A DNA stretch of 19,897 nucleotides, taken from Crocinitomicaceae bacterium. Lineage in GTDB: Bacteria; Bacteroidota; Bacteroidia; Flavobacteriales_D; Crocinitomicaceae. Location of the stretch: positions 1 to 19,897 of the forward strand of contig JALWLM010000192.1 of the NCBI GenBank assembly GCA_027084145.1, written 5' to 3'. A program made the position numbers and the translations under genes. Below the pieces are notes generated by a model that saw only the letters and a program-made list of their open reading frames with translations, was not told the DNA's origin and made no database searches. Positions 1 through 7,161 of this stretch are shown one piece after another (the first letter of the stretch is position 1; each line of letters opens with the position of its first letter).

Positions 1-2
1 AA

Positions 3-158
3 TTAAAACAGCAGATTTTTGATATCCTGCGAAGTATTCCCGCTTTGGCTATTTTTATGTTGCCACTTGGTGCTTTGATATTACCTCTTGTAATGAAAAT
101 TATTCCGGATCTGTTACCTTCAGCTTTTCGCAATAATGAAATCGATGAAGGTAAATAG
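3..158 (+). CDS. LETM1-like membrane protein, C-terminal end only
   Basis: The frame is open from the window edge to a TAG at 156-158 and codes for 51 residues. It reads as a short lead, then a hydrophobic stretch (from ILRSIPALAIF to LILPLVMKII), then PDLLPSAFRNNEIDEGK. A proline-containing hydrophobic segment followed by LLPSAF is the hallmark of the LETM1 transmembrane and ribosome-binding region, which in flavobacterial LETM1-like proteins lies at the very C-terminus. LETM1 proteins are inner-membrane proteins (mitochondrial members act in cation/proton exchange); the bacterial role is poorly known. The N-terminal bulk lies outside the window, so length and start cannot be judged. The family call rests on this short motif only. 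Confidence 0.6.
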   Translation, partial: LKQQIFDILRSIPALAIFMLPLGALILPLVMKIIPDLLPSAFRNNEIDEGK

Positions 159-226
159 TTGTTGAAAATAGCGATGTATTTCAAGGAGATTATTATCTTT
201 ATTAAGTTTAATAGAAATAATAAATC

Positions 227-628
227 ATGTATCGTTTAATATTACTGTTGGTATTCATCTCTCATTCTTTAGCGGCACAACCCAAAATAGGGGTAACGCT
301 AAAAAAGAAATATTTTGGATATTATCAAGGTAAAATAGAAGGTTATAATGTTGATGTAGGAGAAAAAATTTTGCGAACGGATCCTGTGGATATATTTATT
401 ACTTTAACAAAAGATAGTGTATTCCTAACAATAGGTAATAATCAATTAAAAGGGACTTATAATGTGATGTTTCGAGCAAAAAAATATTACTTGTTAGAAG
501 CTGATATGAATGGGCAAGATGCATCTGAGCGTCTTATTGTATATATAAAAGGAAAGAAAATGAGAAGAGATGGAATGTATCCACAACCTGTTGTAGAGTT
601 AAAAAAAGTAAGAAAGAAAAAACATTAG
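227..628 (+). CDS. Small secreted protein of unknown function
   Basis: This 133-residue protein is not recognised. Residues 1-17 form a clear signal peptide (MYR, a hydrophobic run of Leu/Ile/Val/Phe, then SLAA before QPK), so the mature protein of about 116 residues should reach the periplasm or beyond. The mature part looks beta-rich (alternating hydrophobic residues around 50-75 and 100-108) and is very basic, ending in KKVRKKKH. No cysteine and no lipobox are visible. It follows the LETM1-like gene by 68 bases, which contain a weak promoter-like TATCTTTA. Its stop (626-628) overlaps the stop of the convergent rsh gene by 4 bases. The gene is credible because of the signal peptide and lack of a competing frame; the function is unknown. 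Confidence 0.75.
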   Translation: MYRLILLLVFISHSLAAQPKIGVTLKKKYFGYYQGKIEGYNVDVGEKILRTDPVDIFITLTKDSVFLTIGNNQLKGTYNVMFRAKKYYLLEADMNGQDASERLIVYIKGKKMRRDGMYPQPVVELKKVRKKKH

Positions 629-2835
629 ACTTTGTCTCTTTCTACTCTTTGGACGCCTTCTACTTGATTCAATTTTAGCATTAATTCTTCTAAGTGGTCC
701 GTATCATATACTAAGACAGAGACTTTTCCAATGAATAATTCGTCTTTTGTTTCAAAAGAGATAGACTTCATGTTTACATGATGCTCATTAGTTACAATAT
801 TAGTGATTTCATTAACAATACCTACTCTATCTACACCATGTATTGTTATCATTGCCAAATTCTCTTTTGATTTTGTGTTTTTCCATGTTGCTTTGATACA
901 TCGATAGGCCATTTTAGAGAGTAGATGTTCTGCATTTGGACAATCATATCTATGAATTCGTATTCCTTCATTAATCGTTATGAAGCCAAAAACATTATCT
1001 CCGGGAATAGGAGTACAGCATGGTGCCATTGTGTAATCAATATCTTTAAAATCGTCACCGATGAGAATCGTATCTTTTTTACTATCGATTTTAGAGATAA
1101 GTTCATTGAATTTAGGTTTTGTTTCTTTTTCTCTTTTTCTTTCAGGAAGTTTTAGTTTTTTATTTTCTTTCTTTAATTCTCGTATTTTTTTTGTACTGAT
1201 TTTTCCTTTTGCTATGCGAACATAAAGTTCAGTCGCATTCGGAGTATTGAAAAATTTTTCGAGGACTTTAATGTTTTCTGATGTGAAATCAATATCCATT
1301 TGACGAAATTTTCGAGCAAGAATTTCTTTTCCATCAGCGGCTATTTGTTTTTTCTCTTCATTTAGCGCTTGTTTAATACGTTGTTTTGCTTTTATTGTGA
1401 CAACGTATTTTAACCATTCCTCATTAGGGTGCTGCTTAGAACTTGTAATGATTTCAATTTGGTTCCCGCTTTTAAGTTGATGACTTAAAGAAACAAGTTT
1501 CTGATTGACTTTTCCTCCAATGCAAGTATTTCCTATTTCCGTGTGGATGTCATAAGCAAAATCAAGTATAGTGGCACCTGTCGGAAGTACTTTTAATTCA
1601 CCTTTAGGTGTGAAAACATAAATTTCATCATTGAACAAGTTTAATTTAAACTCATTGACAAAATCCATAGCATTAGACTCAGCGCTTTCCAGTAAATCTC
1701 TAATTTCTGAAATCCAAAGGTCGAACTTTGTTTCTCCTTTTTTAGACTCTTTATATTTATAATGAGCAGCAAATCCTTTCTCTGCAATTTCATCCATTCG
1801 TTTTGAACGAATTTGAACTTCCACCCACTTTCCCGTTTTAGACATTACAGTGGTGTGTAAGGATTCATATCCATTAGCTCTAGGTGTAGAGATCCAGTCT
1901 CTTAAACGATCAGGATTAGGTTGGTAAAAATCAGTAACAAGACTATAGATTCTCCAACAATCAGCTTTTTCTAGTTCAGGGGGAGTGTCAACAATAATTC
2001 TTATAGCGAAAATGTCGTAAACTTCATCAAAAGAAACTCCTTTGGATTGCATTTTTCTCCAAATTGAGTAAATGGATTTTGTACGAGCTTTAATTTTGAA
2101 AATATAACCCTCTCGAAGTAGAGCCTCTTTTATGGGGAGGGTAAATTTCCGTATAAATCGTTTTCTTGCTTCTTCCGTTGATTTTAACTTTTGTTTTATT
2201 TCATTATATTTTTCAGGGTTTGTATAACGAAAGGCAAGGTCTTCCAATTCACTTTTGATAGAATAAAACCCAAGACGATGGGCGAGTGGCCCATATAAAA
2301 ATTTGGTTTCAGATGCAATTTTTTGTTGTTTATCATAACGCATACTGCCTAATGTACGCATGTTATGAAGACGGTCGGCAAGTTTAATGAGAACAACGCG
2401 AATATCATCCGATATTGTTAGAATCATTTTACGGAAATTTTCTGCTTGAACAGATACCGATTGATCGAAAACTTCCGGTATTTTGGTTAAACCATCAATA
2501 ATTCTTCGAACTTTTTGACCAAACAATTCTTCAATATCATCAAGTGTGATATGTGTATCTTCTACAGTATCATGTAAGAGGGCACAAACAATGGATGTGG
2601 TTCCCAACCCCATTTCTTCTGCACAAATACGGGCTACTGCAATAGGGTGGTAGATATAGGGTTCTCCTGATTTCCTTCGCATTTCACTATGGGCATCAAG
2701 AGCAACGTCAAAAGCTTTTCTGATGAGTTTAGTGTCTTCTCTTGTTCTGTTTTTATGAGCACGGAGAAGACCTCTAAAAGCGTTTAAAATCTCTTTTCTT
2801 TCTTTTTCGAGGTCTATTTCATGCTTTTCAGTCAT
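625..2835 (-). CDS. rsh: Bifunctional (p)ppGpp synthetase/hydrolase (RelA/SpoT family)
   Basis: The enzyme makes and degrades the stringent-response alarmones ppGpp and pppGpp in the cytoplasm. All domains of a long RSH are present in 736 residues: an HD hydrolase domain (about 40-200) with His63 and the intact HDTVED motif at 88-93; a synthetase domain (about 245-362) with the RTKSIYSI substrate loop at 251-258, GYESLHT at 322-328 and the VEVQIR strand at 338-343; a TGS domain (about 402-464); a zinc-finger-like segment with Cys606-Cys607 and the HRYDCPN motif at 628-634; and a C-terminal ACT domain (about 659-736). The RLRD at 310-313 corresponds to the basic RxKD-type motif of bifunctional enzymes, not the acidic EXDD of RelA. 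With the HD residues intact, both activities are expected. The start lies 5 bases after the fahA stop, so the two are probably co-transcribed. Confidence 0.97.
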   Translation of the reverse strand: MTEKHEIDLEKERKEILNAFRGLLRAHKNRTREDTKLIRKAFDVALDAHSEMRRKSGEPYIYHPIAVARICAEEMGLGTTSIVCALLHDTVEDTHITLDDIEELFGQKVRRIIDGLTKIPEVFDQSVSVQAENFRKMILTISDDIRVVLIKLADRLHNMRTLGSMRYDKQQKIASETKFLYGPLAHRLGFYSIKSELEDLAFRYTNPEKYNEIKQKLKSTEEARKRFIRKFTLPIKEALLREGYIFKIKARTKSIYSIWRKMQSKGVSFDEVYDIFAIRIIVDTPPELEKADCWRIYSLVTDFYQPNPDRLRDWISTPRANGYESLHTTVMSKTGKWVEVQIRSKRMDEIAEKGFAAHYKYKESKKGETKFDLWISEIRDLLESAESNAMDFVNEFKLNLFNDEIYVFTPKGELKVLPTGATILDFAYDIHTEIGNTCIGGKVNQKLVSLSHQLKSGNQIEIITSSKQHPNEEWLKYVVTIKAKQRIKQALNEEKKQIAADGKEILARKFRQMDIDFTSENIKVLEKFFNTPNATELYVRIAKGKISTKKIRELKKENKKLKLPERKREKETKPKFNELISKIDSKKDTILIGDDFKDIDYTMAPCCTPIPGDNVFGFITINEGIRIHRYDCPNAEHLLSKMAYRCIKATWKNTKSKENLAMITIHGVDRVGIVNEITNIVTNEHHVNMKSISFETKDELFIGKVSVLVYDTDHLEELMLKLNQVEGVQRVERDKV

Positions 2836-2840
2836 AATAA

Positions 2841-4118
2841 TTATTTAGCAGGTAATAATTTTGTGCTAACTTCTCCGAATCCGATGCGGACACCGTTTTT
2901 AGAGGCGTAGCCTCTCATGATAACAGTATCATTGTCTTCAATGAATTTTCGTTCCGTTCCGTCAGACATTTTGAACGGTTTCGTTCCTTTCCATGAAATT
3001 TCGAGCATAGAACCATACATTCCTTCTTCAGGACCTGATATTGTTCCTGACGCCATCGTGTCACCACAATTAATATTACATCCATTTACAGTATGATGTG
3101 CTAATTGTTGATTCATATTCCAATATAAATATTTTAAGTTGGAATTACAAACAACATTTTCTTCTCCGTCTTCGGGTTGAATAATGACTTGAAGGTTTAC
3201 ATCAAGATGTTTGTCTCCTTTATATTCTAAGTAAGGTAAAACTTTAGGTTCTTGGATAGGGCCGGGAACTCTAAAAGGTTCTAAAGCATCAAGAGTGACA
3301 ATCCAAGGAGACATTGAAGATCCGAAGTTTTTCCCTAAAAATGGACCTAAAGGGACATATTCCCACCCTTGTATATCTCTTGCACTCCAGTCATTGAATA
3401 AAGTTAAACCGAAAATATAATCATCCGCTTCTTTTGTGGAAATAGAATCACCCAATAGTTTTCCTTGATAGGTGATAAATGCAACCTCCAATTCAAAATC
3501 CATCAGTTTTGAGGGACCAAAAGTTGGTTGATTTGCAGTAGGTGGTTTCATTTGTCCTTTCGGGCGATGAATCGGTGTTCCGGAGATGACAATAGATGAA
3601 GAACGTCCATGATACCCGACCGGTATATGTTTCCAGTTGGGAAGTAATGCATTGTTAGGGTCACGAAATAAACAACCTACATTGAAAGCATGTTGTTCAC
3701 TGGAGTAAAAGTCCGTATAATCCCCTATTTGTACAGGAAGTAACATTGTTACTTGTTTCATGGGGATTAACACTTGTTGAACGTGGTGTTCGTGATTTTT
3801 TAAATCATCAAAATCATCTCGAAATAATTTAGACAAGCGATTTCTCAATTTTCGAGTCGCTTCTTTTCCTTTCATCATCATATGATTCAGATATTCTGAA
3901 TCAAAATCTTCTAATGTAAAAGGAAGATTATCTAAATATCCCAAGATAAACAATGATTTTAGGTCAATTGCAAAATCACCTATTCGAGAAGCAACTCTAG
4001 GTTTTCCACCATTGATTTTAATAATTCCAAAAGGTAAATTTTGAATGGGAAAATCTGAATTTTCAGGAACTTTTATCCAGCTCTTTAATGTCGGGTCATT
4101 TGCTTTTATTTCTATCAT
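2841..4118 (-). CDS. fahA: Fumarylacetoacetase
   Basis: This enzyme carries out the last step of tyrosine (and so phenylalanine) breakdown, hydrolysing 4-fumarylacetoacetate to fumarate and acetoacetate. The 425 residues match the usual length of the eukaryotic-type enzyme. The N-terminal SH3-like domain (about 1-125) precedes the catalytic domain, in which the DYTDFYSSEQHA segment (133-144) carries metal ligand Asp136 and the catalytic His143. The metal ligands Glu209 and Glu211 lie in FELEVAF and Asp243 in NDWSARD. The sequence GCNINCGDTMASGTISGPE (346-364) is the typical C-terminal active-site motif. No homogentisate or hydroxyphenylpyruvate dioxygenase gene is nearby. It sits 31 bases after ychF and 5 before rsh on the same strand, so it may share their transcript. 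Confidence 0.97.
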   Translation of the reverse strand: MIEIKANDPTLKSWIKVPENSDFPIQNLPFGIIKINGGKPRVASRIGDFAIDLKSLFILGYLDNLPFTLEDFDSEYLNHMMMKGKEATRKLRNRLSKLFRDDFDDLKNHEHHVQQVLIPMKQVTMLLPVQIGDYTDFYSSEQHAFNVGCLFRDPNNALLPNWKHIPVGYHGRSSSIVISGTPIHRPKGQMKPPTANQPTFGPSKLMDFELEVAFITYQGKLLGDSISTKEADDYIFGLTLFNDWSARDIQGWEYVPLGPFLGKNFGSSMSPWIVTLDALEPFRVPGPIQEPKVLPYLEYKGDKHLDVNLQVIIQPEDGEENVVCNSNLKYLYWNMNQQLAHHTVNGCNINCGDTMASGTISGPEEGMYGSMLEISWKGTKPFKMSDGTERKFIEDNDTVIMRGYASKNGVRIGFGEVSTKLLPAK

Positions 4119-4149
4119 GTCTATTTTGTTTTATTAATAAATAATAAAG

Positions 4150-5247
4150 TTACACATTAAAACGGAAATGCATAATATCTCCGTCTTGTACCATATATTC
4201 TTTACCTTCAATTCTAAATTTTCCGGCTTCTTTTACTGCAGCTTCACTTCCGTATTTTACAAAATCCTCGTAGGAAATGACTTCTGCACGAATAAATCCT
4301 TTTTCAAAATCTGTGTGAATCACTCCGGCAGCTTGTGGGGCAGTAGTCCCTCGTTTAATTGTCCAAGCGCGAACCTCTTTTTCTCCAACTGTAAAGAAAG
4401 TTTCAAGATTTAATAATTTATAAGCAGAACGTATCAAGCGGTTCACTCCAACTTCCTCAAGTCCTAATTCTCCTAAAAAGAGTTGTCTTTCATCATAGGT
4501 TTCTAATTCCATGATATCTGCTTCTATAGCAGCACCTATGATGAGGACTTCAGCATCTTCATTTTTCACCGCTTCTTTTACGGCTTCTACATAGGTATTT
4601 CCATCTTTAACGGAAGCTTCATCTACATTGCATAGATAGAGTACAGGTTTTGAAGTGATTAATTGAAAACTTTTTACAATTTTTAAATCTTCATTATCAA
4701 AATCAATTGTACGAACAGATTTCCCTTCTTCTAATGTAGTTTTAATTTTAGTAGCTAATTCATGTTCTTTTAAAGCATCTTTGTCTCCTGATTTAATGAC
4801 TCTTGTTAAAGAGTTTATCCTCTTTTCTATCGTTTCTAAATCTTTTAATTGTAACTCTGTGTCAATAATTTCCTTATCTCTCACAGGATCAACGGAACCG
4901 TCCACATGAACGACGTTTCCATCATCAAAACAACGTAAAACATGAATAATGGCATCTGTTTCTTTAATGTTCGCTAAGAATTGATTCCCCAATCCTTCAC
5001 CTTTTGAAGCGCCTTTAACTAGTCCAGCGATATCAACAATTTCTATTGTTGTAGGGATTACTTTTTGAGGTCTTGCCAGTTGTTCCAGTTTTTCTAGACG
5101 TTTGTCAGGAACTGAAATGGTTCCTACATTAGGTTCAATCGTACAAAAAGGATAGTTTGCCGATTGTGCTTTTGCATTTGATAAACAGTTGAATAAAGTT
5201 GATTTTCCTACATTAGGAAGTCCTACGATTCCACATTTTAAAGCCAT
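4150..5247 (-). CDS. ychF: Redox-responsive ribosome-associated ATPase YchF/OLA1
   Basis: YchF is a universally conserved Obg-related P-loop NTPase that prefers ATP and associates with ribosomes; in other bacteria it is linked to the oxidative stress response. The P-loop GLPNVGKST is at residues 9-17, the G3 region DIAGLVKGASKGEGLG at 72-87, and the G4 position is NVDE (207-210) in place of NKxD, which is the family's mark of ATP preference. A coiled-coil insertion (about 125-175) and a C-terminal TGS domain (about 280-363) follow in the standard order. The length of 365 residues is normal. The start is fixed by the MALKCGIVGLPNVGKS opening and by a TAnnTTTG box 17 bases upstream. It is the first gene of the leftward group ychF-fahA-rsh. 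Confidence 0.98.
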   Translation of the reverse strand: MALKCGIVGLPNVGKSTLFNCLSNAKAQSANYPFCTIEPNVGTISVPDKRLEKLEQLARPQKVIPTTIEIVDIAGLVKGASKGEGLGNQFLANIKETDAIIHVLRCFDDGNVVHVDGSVDPVRDKEIIDTELQLKDLETIEKRINSLTRVIKSGDKDALKEHELATKIKTTLEEGKSVRTIDFDNEDLKIVKSFQLITSKPVLYLCNVDEASVKDGNTYVEAVKEAVKNEDAEVLIIGAAIEADIMELETYDERQLFLGELGLEEVGVNRLIRSAYKLLNLETFFTVGEKEVRAWTIKRGTTAPQAAGVIHTDFEKGFIRAEVISYEDFVKYGSEAAVKEAGKFRIEGKEYMVQDGDIMHFRFNV

Positions 5248-5264
5248 GAATATTTGTTTTTATG

Positions 5265-5272
5265 CAAAGATA
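5265..5272 (-). promoter_or_regulatory. Putative Bacteroidota -7 box for ychF
   Basis: Read leftward, these bases are TATCTTTG, an exact match to the Bacteroidota -7 consensus TAnnTTTG. The box ends 17 bases before the ychF ATG, so the leader would be about ten bases. No convincing TTTG -33 element stands at the usual distance. The match is short and could arise by chance in AT-rich DNA, but its position is right. Confidence 0.5.
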
Positions 5273-5387
5273 ATCGAATGTTGTAAACATCTAATTGAAA
5301 AAGACTTCTTTCTTACTAATTCATTTTTAATAATAACTGTTGTTGATAATTTCATAACCCCCGACTTTTTTTTACTAAAAAATCCAC

Positions 5388-5395
5388 TACCTTTG
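5388..5395 (+). promoter_or_regulatory. Putative -7 box for the alpha-oxoamine synthase gene
   Basis: The bases are TACCTTTG, an exact match to TAnnTTTG, ending 19 bases before the ATG at 5415. A T-run (5366-5373) lies in the -33 region without a clear TTTG. Together with the box at 5265-5272 this makes 5248-5414 a divergent promoter region. Confidence 0.5.
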
Positions 5396-5414
5396 TCCTG
5401 TTAATTAAAAAGAT

Positions 5415-6686
5415 ATGGCGCAAGATATTTTTGAAAAAATCAAAAAAAACAGAGGTCCTTTAGGGCAATACTCCAAAGGAGTACATGGTTATTTCACTTT
5501 CCCGAAATTAGAAGGGCAGATTGGGAATAAAATGATATTTAGAGGAAAGGAATGTTTAGTATGGTCTGTCAACAACTATCTTGGATTGGCAAATCATCCG
5601 GAAATTCGGAAAGTAGATGCAGAAGCATCGGAAAAATGGGGATTAGCTTATCCAATGGGTTCAAGAATGATGACAGGGCAAACAAGTGAGCATGAAGCAT
5701 TAGAGGCCGAAATATCAGATTTCATGGGTAAAGAGGATACCATCTTGTTGAACTTTGGTTATCAAGGAATGGTTTCAGCGATTGATTCCTTAGTGGATAG
5801 AAATGATGTGATTGTTTACGATAGTGAATCTCATGCTTGTATTCTTGATGGGATGAGATTACATGCAGGGAAACGTTTTGTTTTCCAACATAATGATATG
5901 GAGAGTTTTGACAAGCAGATGGATAGAGCCTCTAAAATTGTTGAAAAAACAGGAGGAGGAATCCTTGTCATAACAGAAGGTGTTTTCGGAATGGCCGGAG
6001 ACCAAGGGAAGTTAAAAGAAATAGTTGATTTTAGAAAATCAGGAAAATATGATTTCCGTTTATTTGTAGATGATGCACATGGTTTTGGAACTATAGGAGA
6101 AACAGGAAGAGGAGCAGGAGAAGCACAAGGAGTTCATGATGAAATTGATATTTTATTTGGAACTTTTGCTAAATCAATGGCTTCAATAGGAGCATTTATT
6201 TGTGCAGAGGAACATATTGTTGAATATTTCCGCTATAATATGCGTTCTCAAGTATTCGCAAAATCTTTACCGATGCCATTAGTTGTCGGAGCAAGAAAAC
6301 GTTTAGAGCTTTTACGTACACAACCGGAACATAAAGAAAACTTGTGGAAGATAGCAAGTGCCCTCCAAGATGGTTTAAAAAAAGCAGGTTTTGATATCGG
6401 AGAAACCAATTCAGCGGTAACACCTGTCTTTTTGAAAGGGACATTAGCCGAAGCAACAAACTTAACATTTGATCTAAGAGAAAATTACAGCATCTTTTGT
6501 TCAATCGTGATTTACCCGGTTGTTCCGAAAGATGTTATTATGCTTCGATTAATACCAACAGCAGTACATACATTAGAAGATGTACAATATACAATTGATA
6601 CATTCTTAAAAGTAAAAGAAAAATTAGATGCGGGAGAGTATAAGTCAGATGAAATGGCAGCAGTAGAAGTAGATAAAAAGAAGTAA
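5415..6686 (+). CDS. PLP-dependent alpha-oxoamine synthase (serine palmitoyltransferase / cysteate acyltransferase-like)
   Basis: The enzyme belongs to the family that condenses an amino acid with an acyl-CoA or acyl-ACP and releases CO2 (serine palmitoyltransferase, KBL, BioF, HemA). In 423 residues the PLP-site marks are all visible: NFGYQGM (113-119), stacking His140 in SESHACI, VDDAHGFG (218-225) with Asp219 and His222, and the Schiff-base Lys253 in GTFAKSMASIGAF. The opening (DIFEKIKKNRGPLGQYSK) and the SNNYLGL-like NNYLGL at 53-58 are those of the Bacteroidota group thought to start sphingolipid or sulfonolipid synthesis. Whether serine or cysteate is the substrate cannot be read from the sequence. 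KBL and BioF are less likely, as no tdh or bio genes are near. The last 15 or so residues are a charged tail. A terminator follows, so the gene is probably transcribed alone. Confidence 0.85.
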   Translation: MAQDIFEKIKKNRGPLGQYSKGVHGYFTFPKLEGQIGNKMIFRGKECLVWSVNNYLGLANHPEIRKVDAEASEKWGLAYPMGSRMMTGQTSEHEALEAEISDFMGKEDTILLNFGYQGMVSAIDSLVDRNDVIVYDSESHACILDGMRLHAGKRFVFQHNDMESFDKQMDRASKIVEKTGGGILVITEGVFGMAGDQGKLKEIVDFRKSGKYDFRLFVDDAHGFGTIGETGRGAGEAQGVHDEIDILFGTFAKSMASIGAFICAEEHIVEYFRYNMRSQVFAKSLPMPLVVGARKRLELLRTQPEHKENLWKIASALQDGLKKAGFDIGETNSAVTPVFLKGTLAEATNLTFDLRENYSIFCSIVIYPVVPKDVIMLRLIPTAVHTLEDVQYTIDTFLKVKEKLDAGEYKSDEMAAVEVDKKK

Positions 6687-6712
6687 CATTGATTTTGTAT
6701 TAAATTTTTAAG

Positions 6713-6746
6713 AACGGGATTTCTTTATAGATTTCCTGTTTTTTTT
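6713..6746 (+). terminator. Probable intrinsic terminator after the alpha-oxoamine synthase gene
   Basis: AACGGGA (6713-6719) can pair with TCCTGTT (6734-6740), a 7-bp stem with one G-U pair and a 14-base loop, followed directly by a run of T to 6746. The stem is modest, but the T-run and its place 27 bases after the stop support it. Confidence 0.6.
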
Positions 6747-6795
6747 AGCAACCTTTTTGTGAAATATCCGTTAAAGGGATAACTAAACTCAAATT

Positions 6796-7158
6796 ATGAA
6801 AACAATTCTTTTATTTTTCTTCTTTATCGTGTTCAGCTTTGGTACTATTTCAATGCAAGAAACAGATAGTGTATTTTTTGTACAATGTTATTTTGATATT
6901 CCCGATAAAATGGAATTATTAGATTTAGAAGGAAGGATGAGAGAAAATCCCAATATCAAAATTGTTCGTTTAGATTATAATACACAACGAGCATTTATTT
7001 TAACTAAAAAAATAGAAAATATTGATAATCAGACGGTGATATCTTGGTTTGAAGAGTATGGAAATACGGTTTTTTGTATAAACAAGGGAGTATATGGAGT
7101 TGATAAAATGAAACAATATCCGTTTGAAGGGTGTGTCGCTCCACAAAAAAAGCAATAA
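6796..7158 (+). CDS. Small secreted protein, possible ferredoxin-like fold, unknown function
   Basis: The 120-residue protein is not recognised. Residues 1-19 form a very hydrophobic signal peptide (MKTILLFFFFIVFSFGTIS). The mature part reads as beta (VFFVQCYF), helix (KMELLDLEGRMRENP), beta (IKIVRLDYN), beta (RAFILTKKI), helix (DNQTVISWFEEYG), beta (TVFCINKG), the order of a ferredoxin-like fold such as heavy-metal-associated domains, but no CxxC metal motif is present. Cysteines lie at about 31, 94 and 113. It ends 3 bases before the start of the type IX cargo gene, so the two are almost certainly one operon. The shared export route suggests a partner or companion of that protein; this is inference. 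A weak TTTTTG (6754-6759) and TAACTAAA (6780-6787) pair, 20 bases apart, may be its promoter. Confidence 0.8.
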   Translation: MKTILLFFFFIVFSFGTISMQETDSVFFVQCYFDIPDKMELLDLEGRMRENPNIKIVRLDYNTQRAFILTKKIENIDNQTVISWFEEYGNTVFCINKGVYGVDKMKQYPFEGCVAPQKKQ

Positions 7159-7161
7159 AAT

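Noticed and set aside
925..1155. Plus-strand open frame within rsh
   Set aside because: It is antisense to the linker and zinc-finger-like coding region of rsh; the Phe/Ser-rich text is typical of a shadow of Lys/Glu-rich coding sequence.
4119..4149. Separate promoter for fahA in the 31-base gap after ychF
   Set aside because: Only a TAACTTTA sequence, one base off TAnnTTTG and overlapping the ychF stop, is present; read-through from ychF is simpler.
5189..5404. Plus-strand 71-codon open frame running from ychF into the intergenic region
   Set aside because: It is antisense to the conserved P-loop coding region at one end and covers the divergent promoter boxes at the other; no signal peptide or family pattern is seen.
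6196..6504. 102-codon minus-strand open frame inside the alpha-oxoamine synthase gene
   Set aside because: It is fully antisense to a conserved enzyme and has no recognisable motif or promoter.
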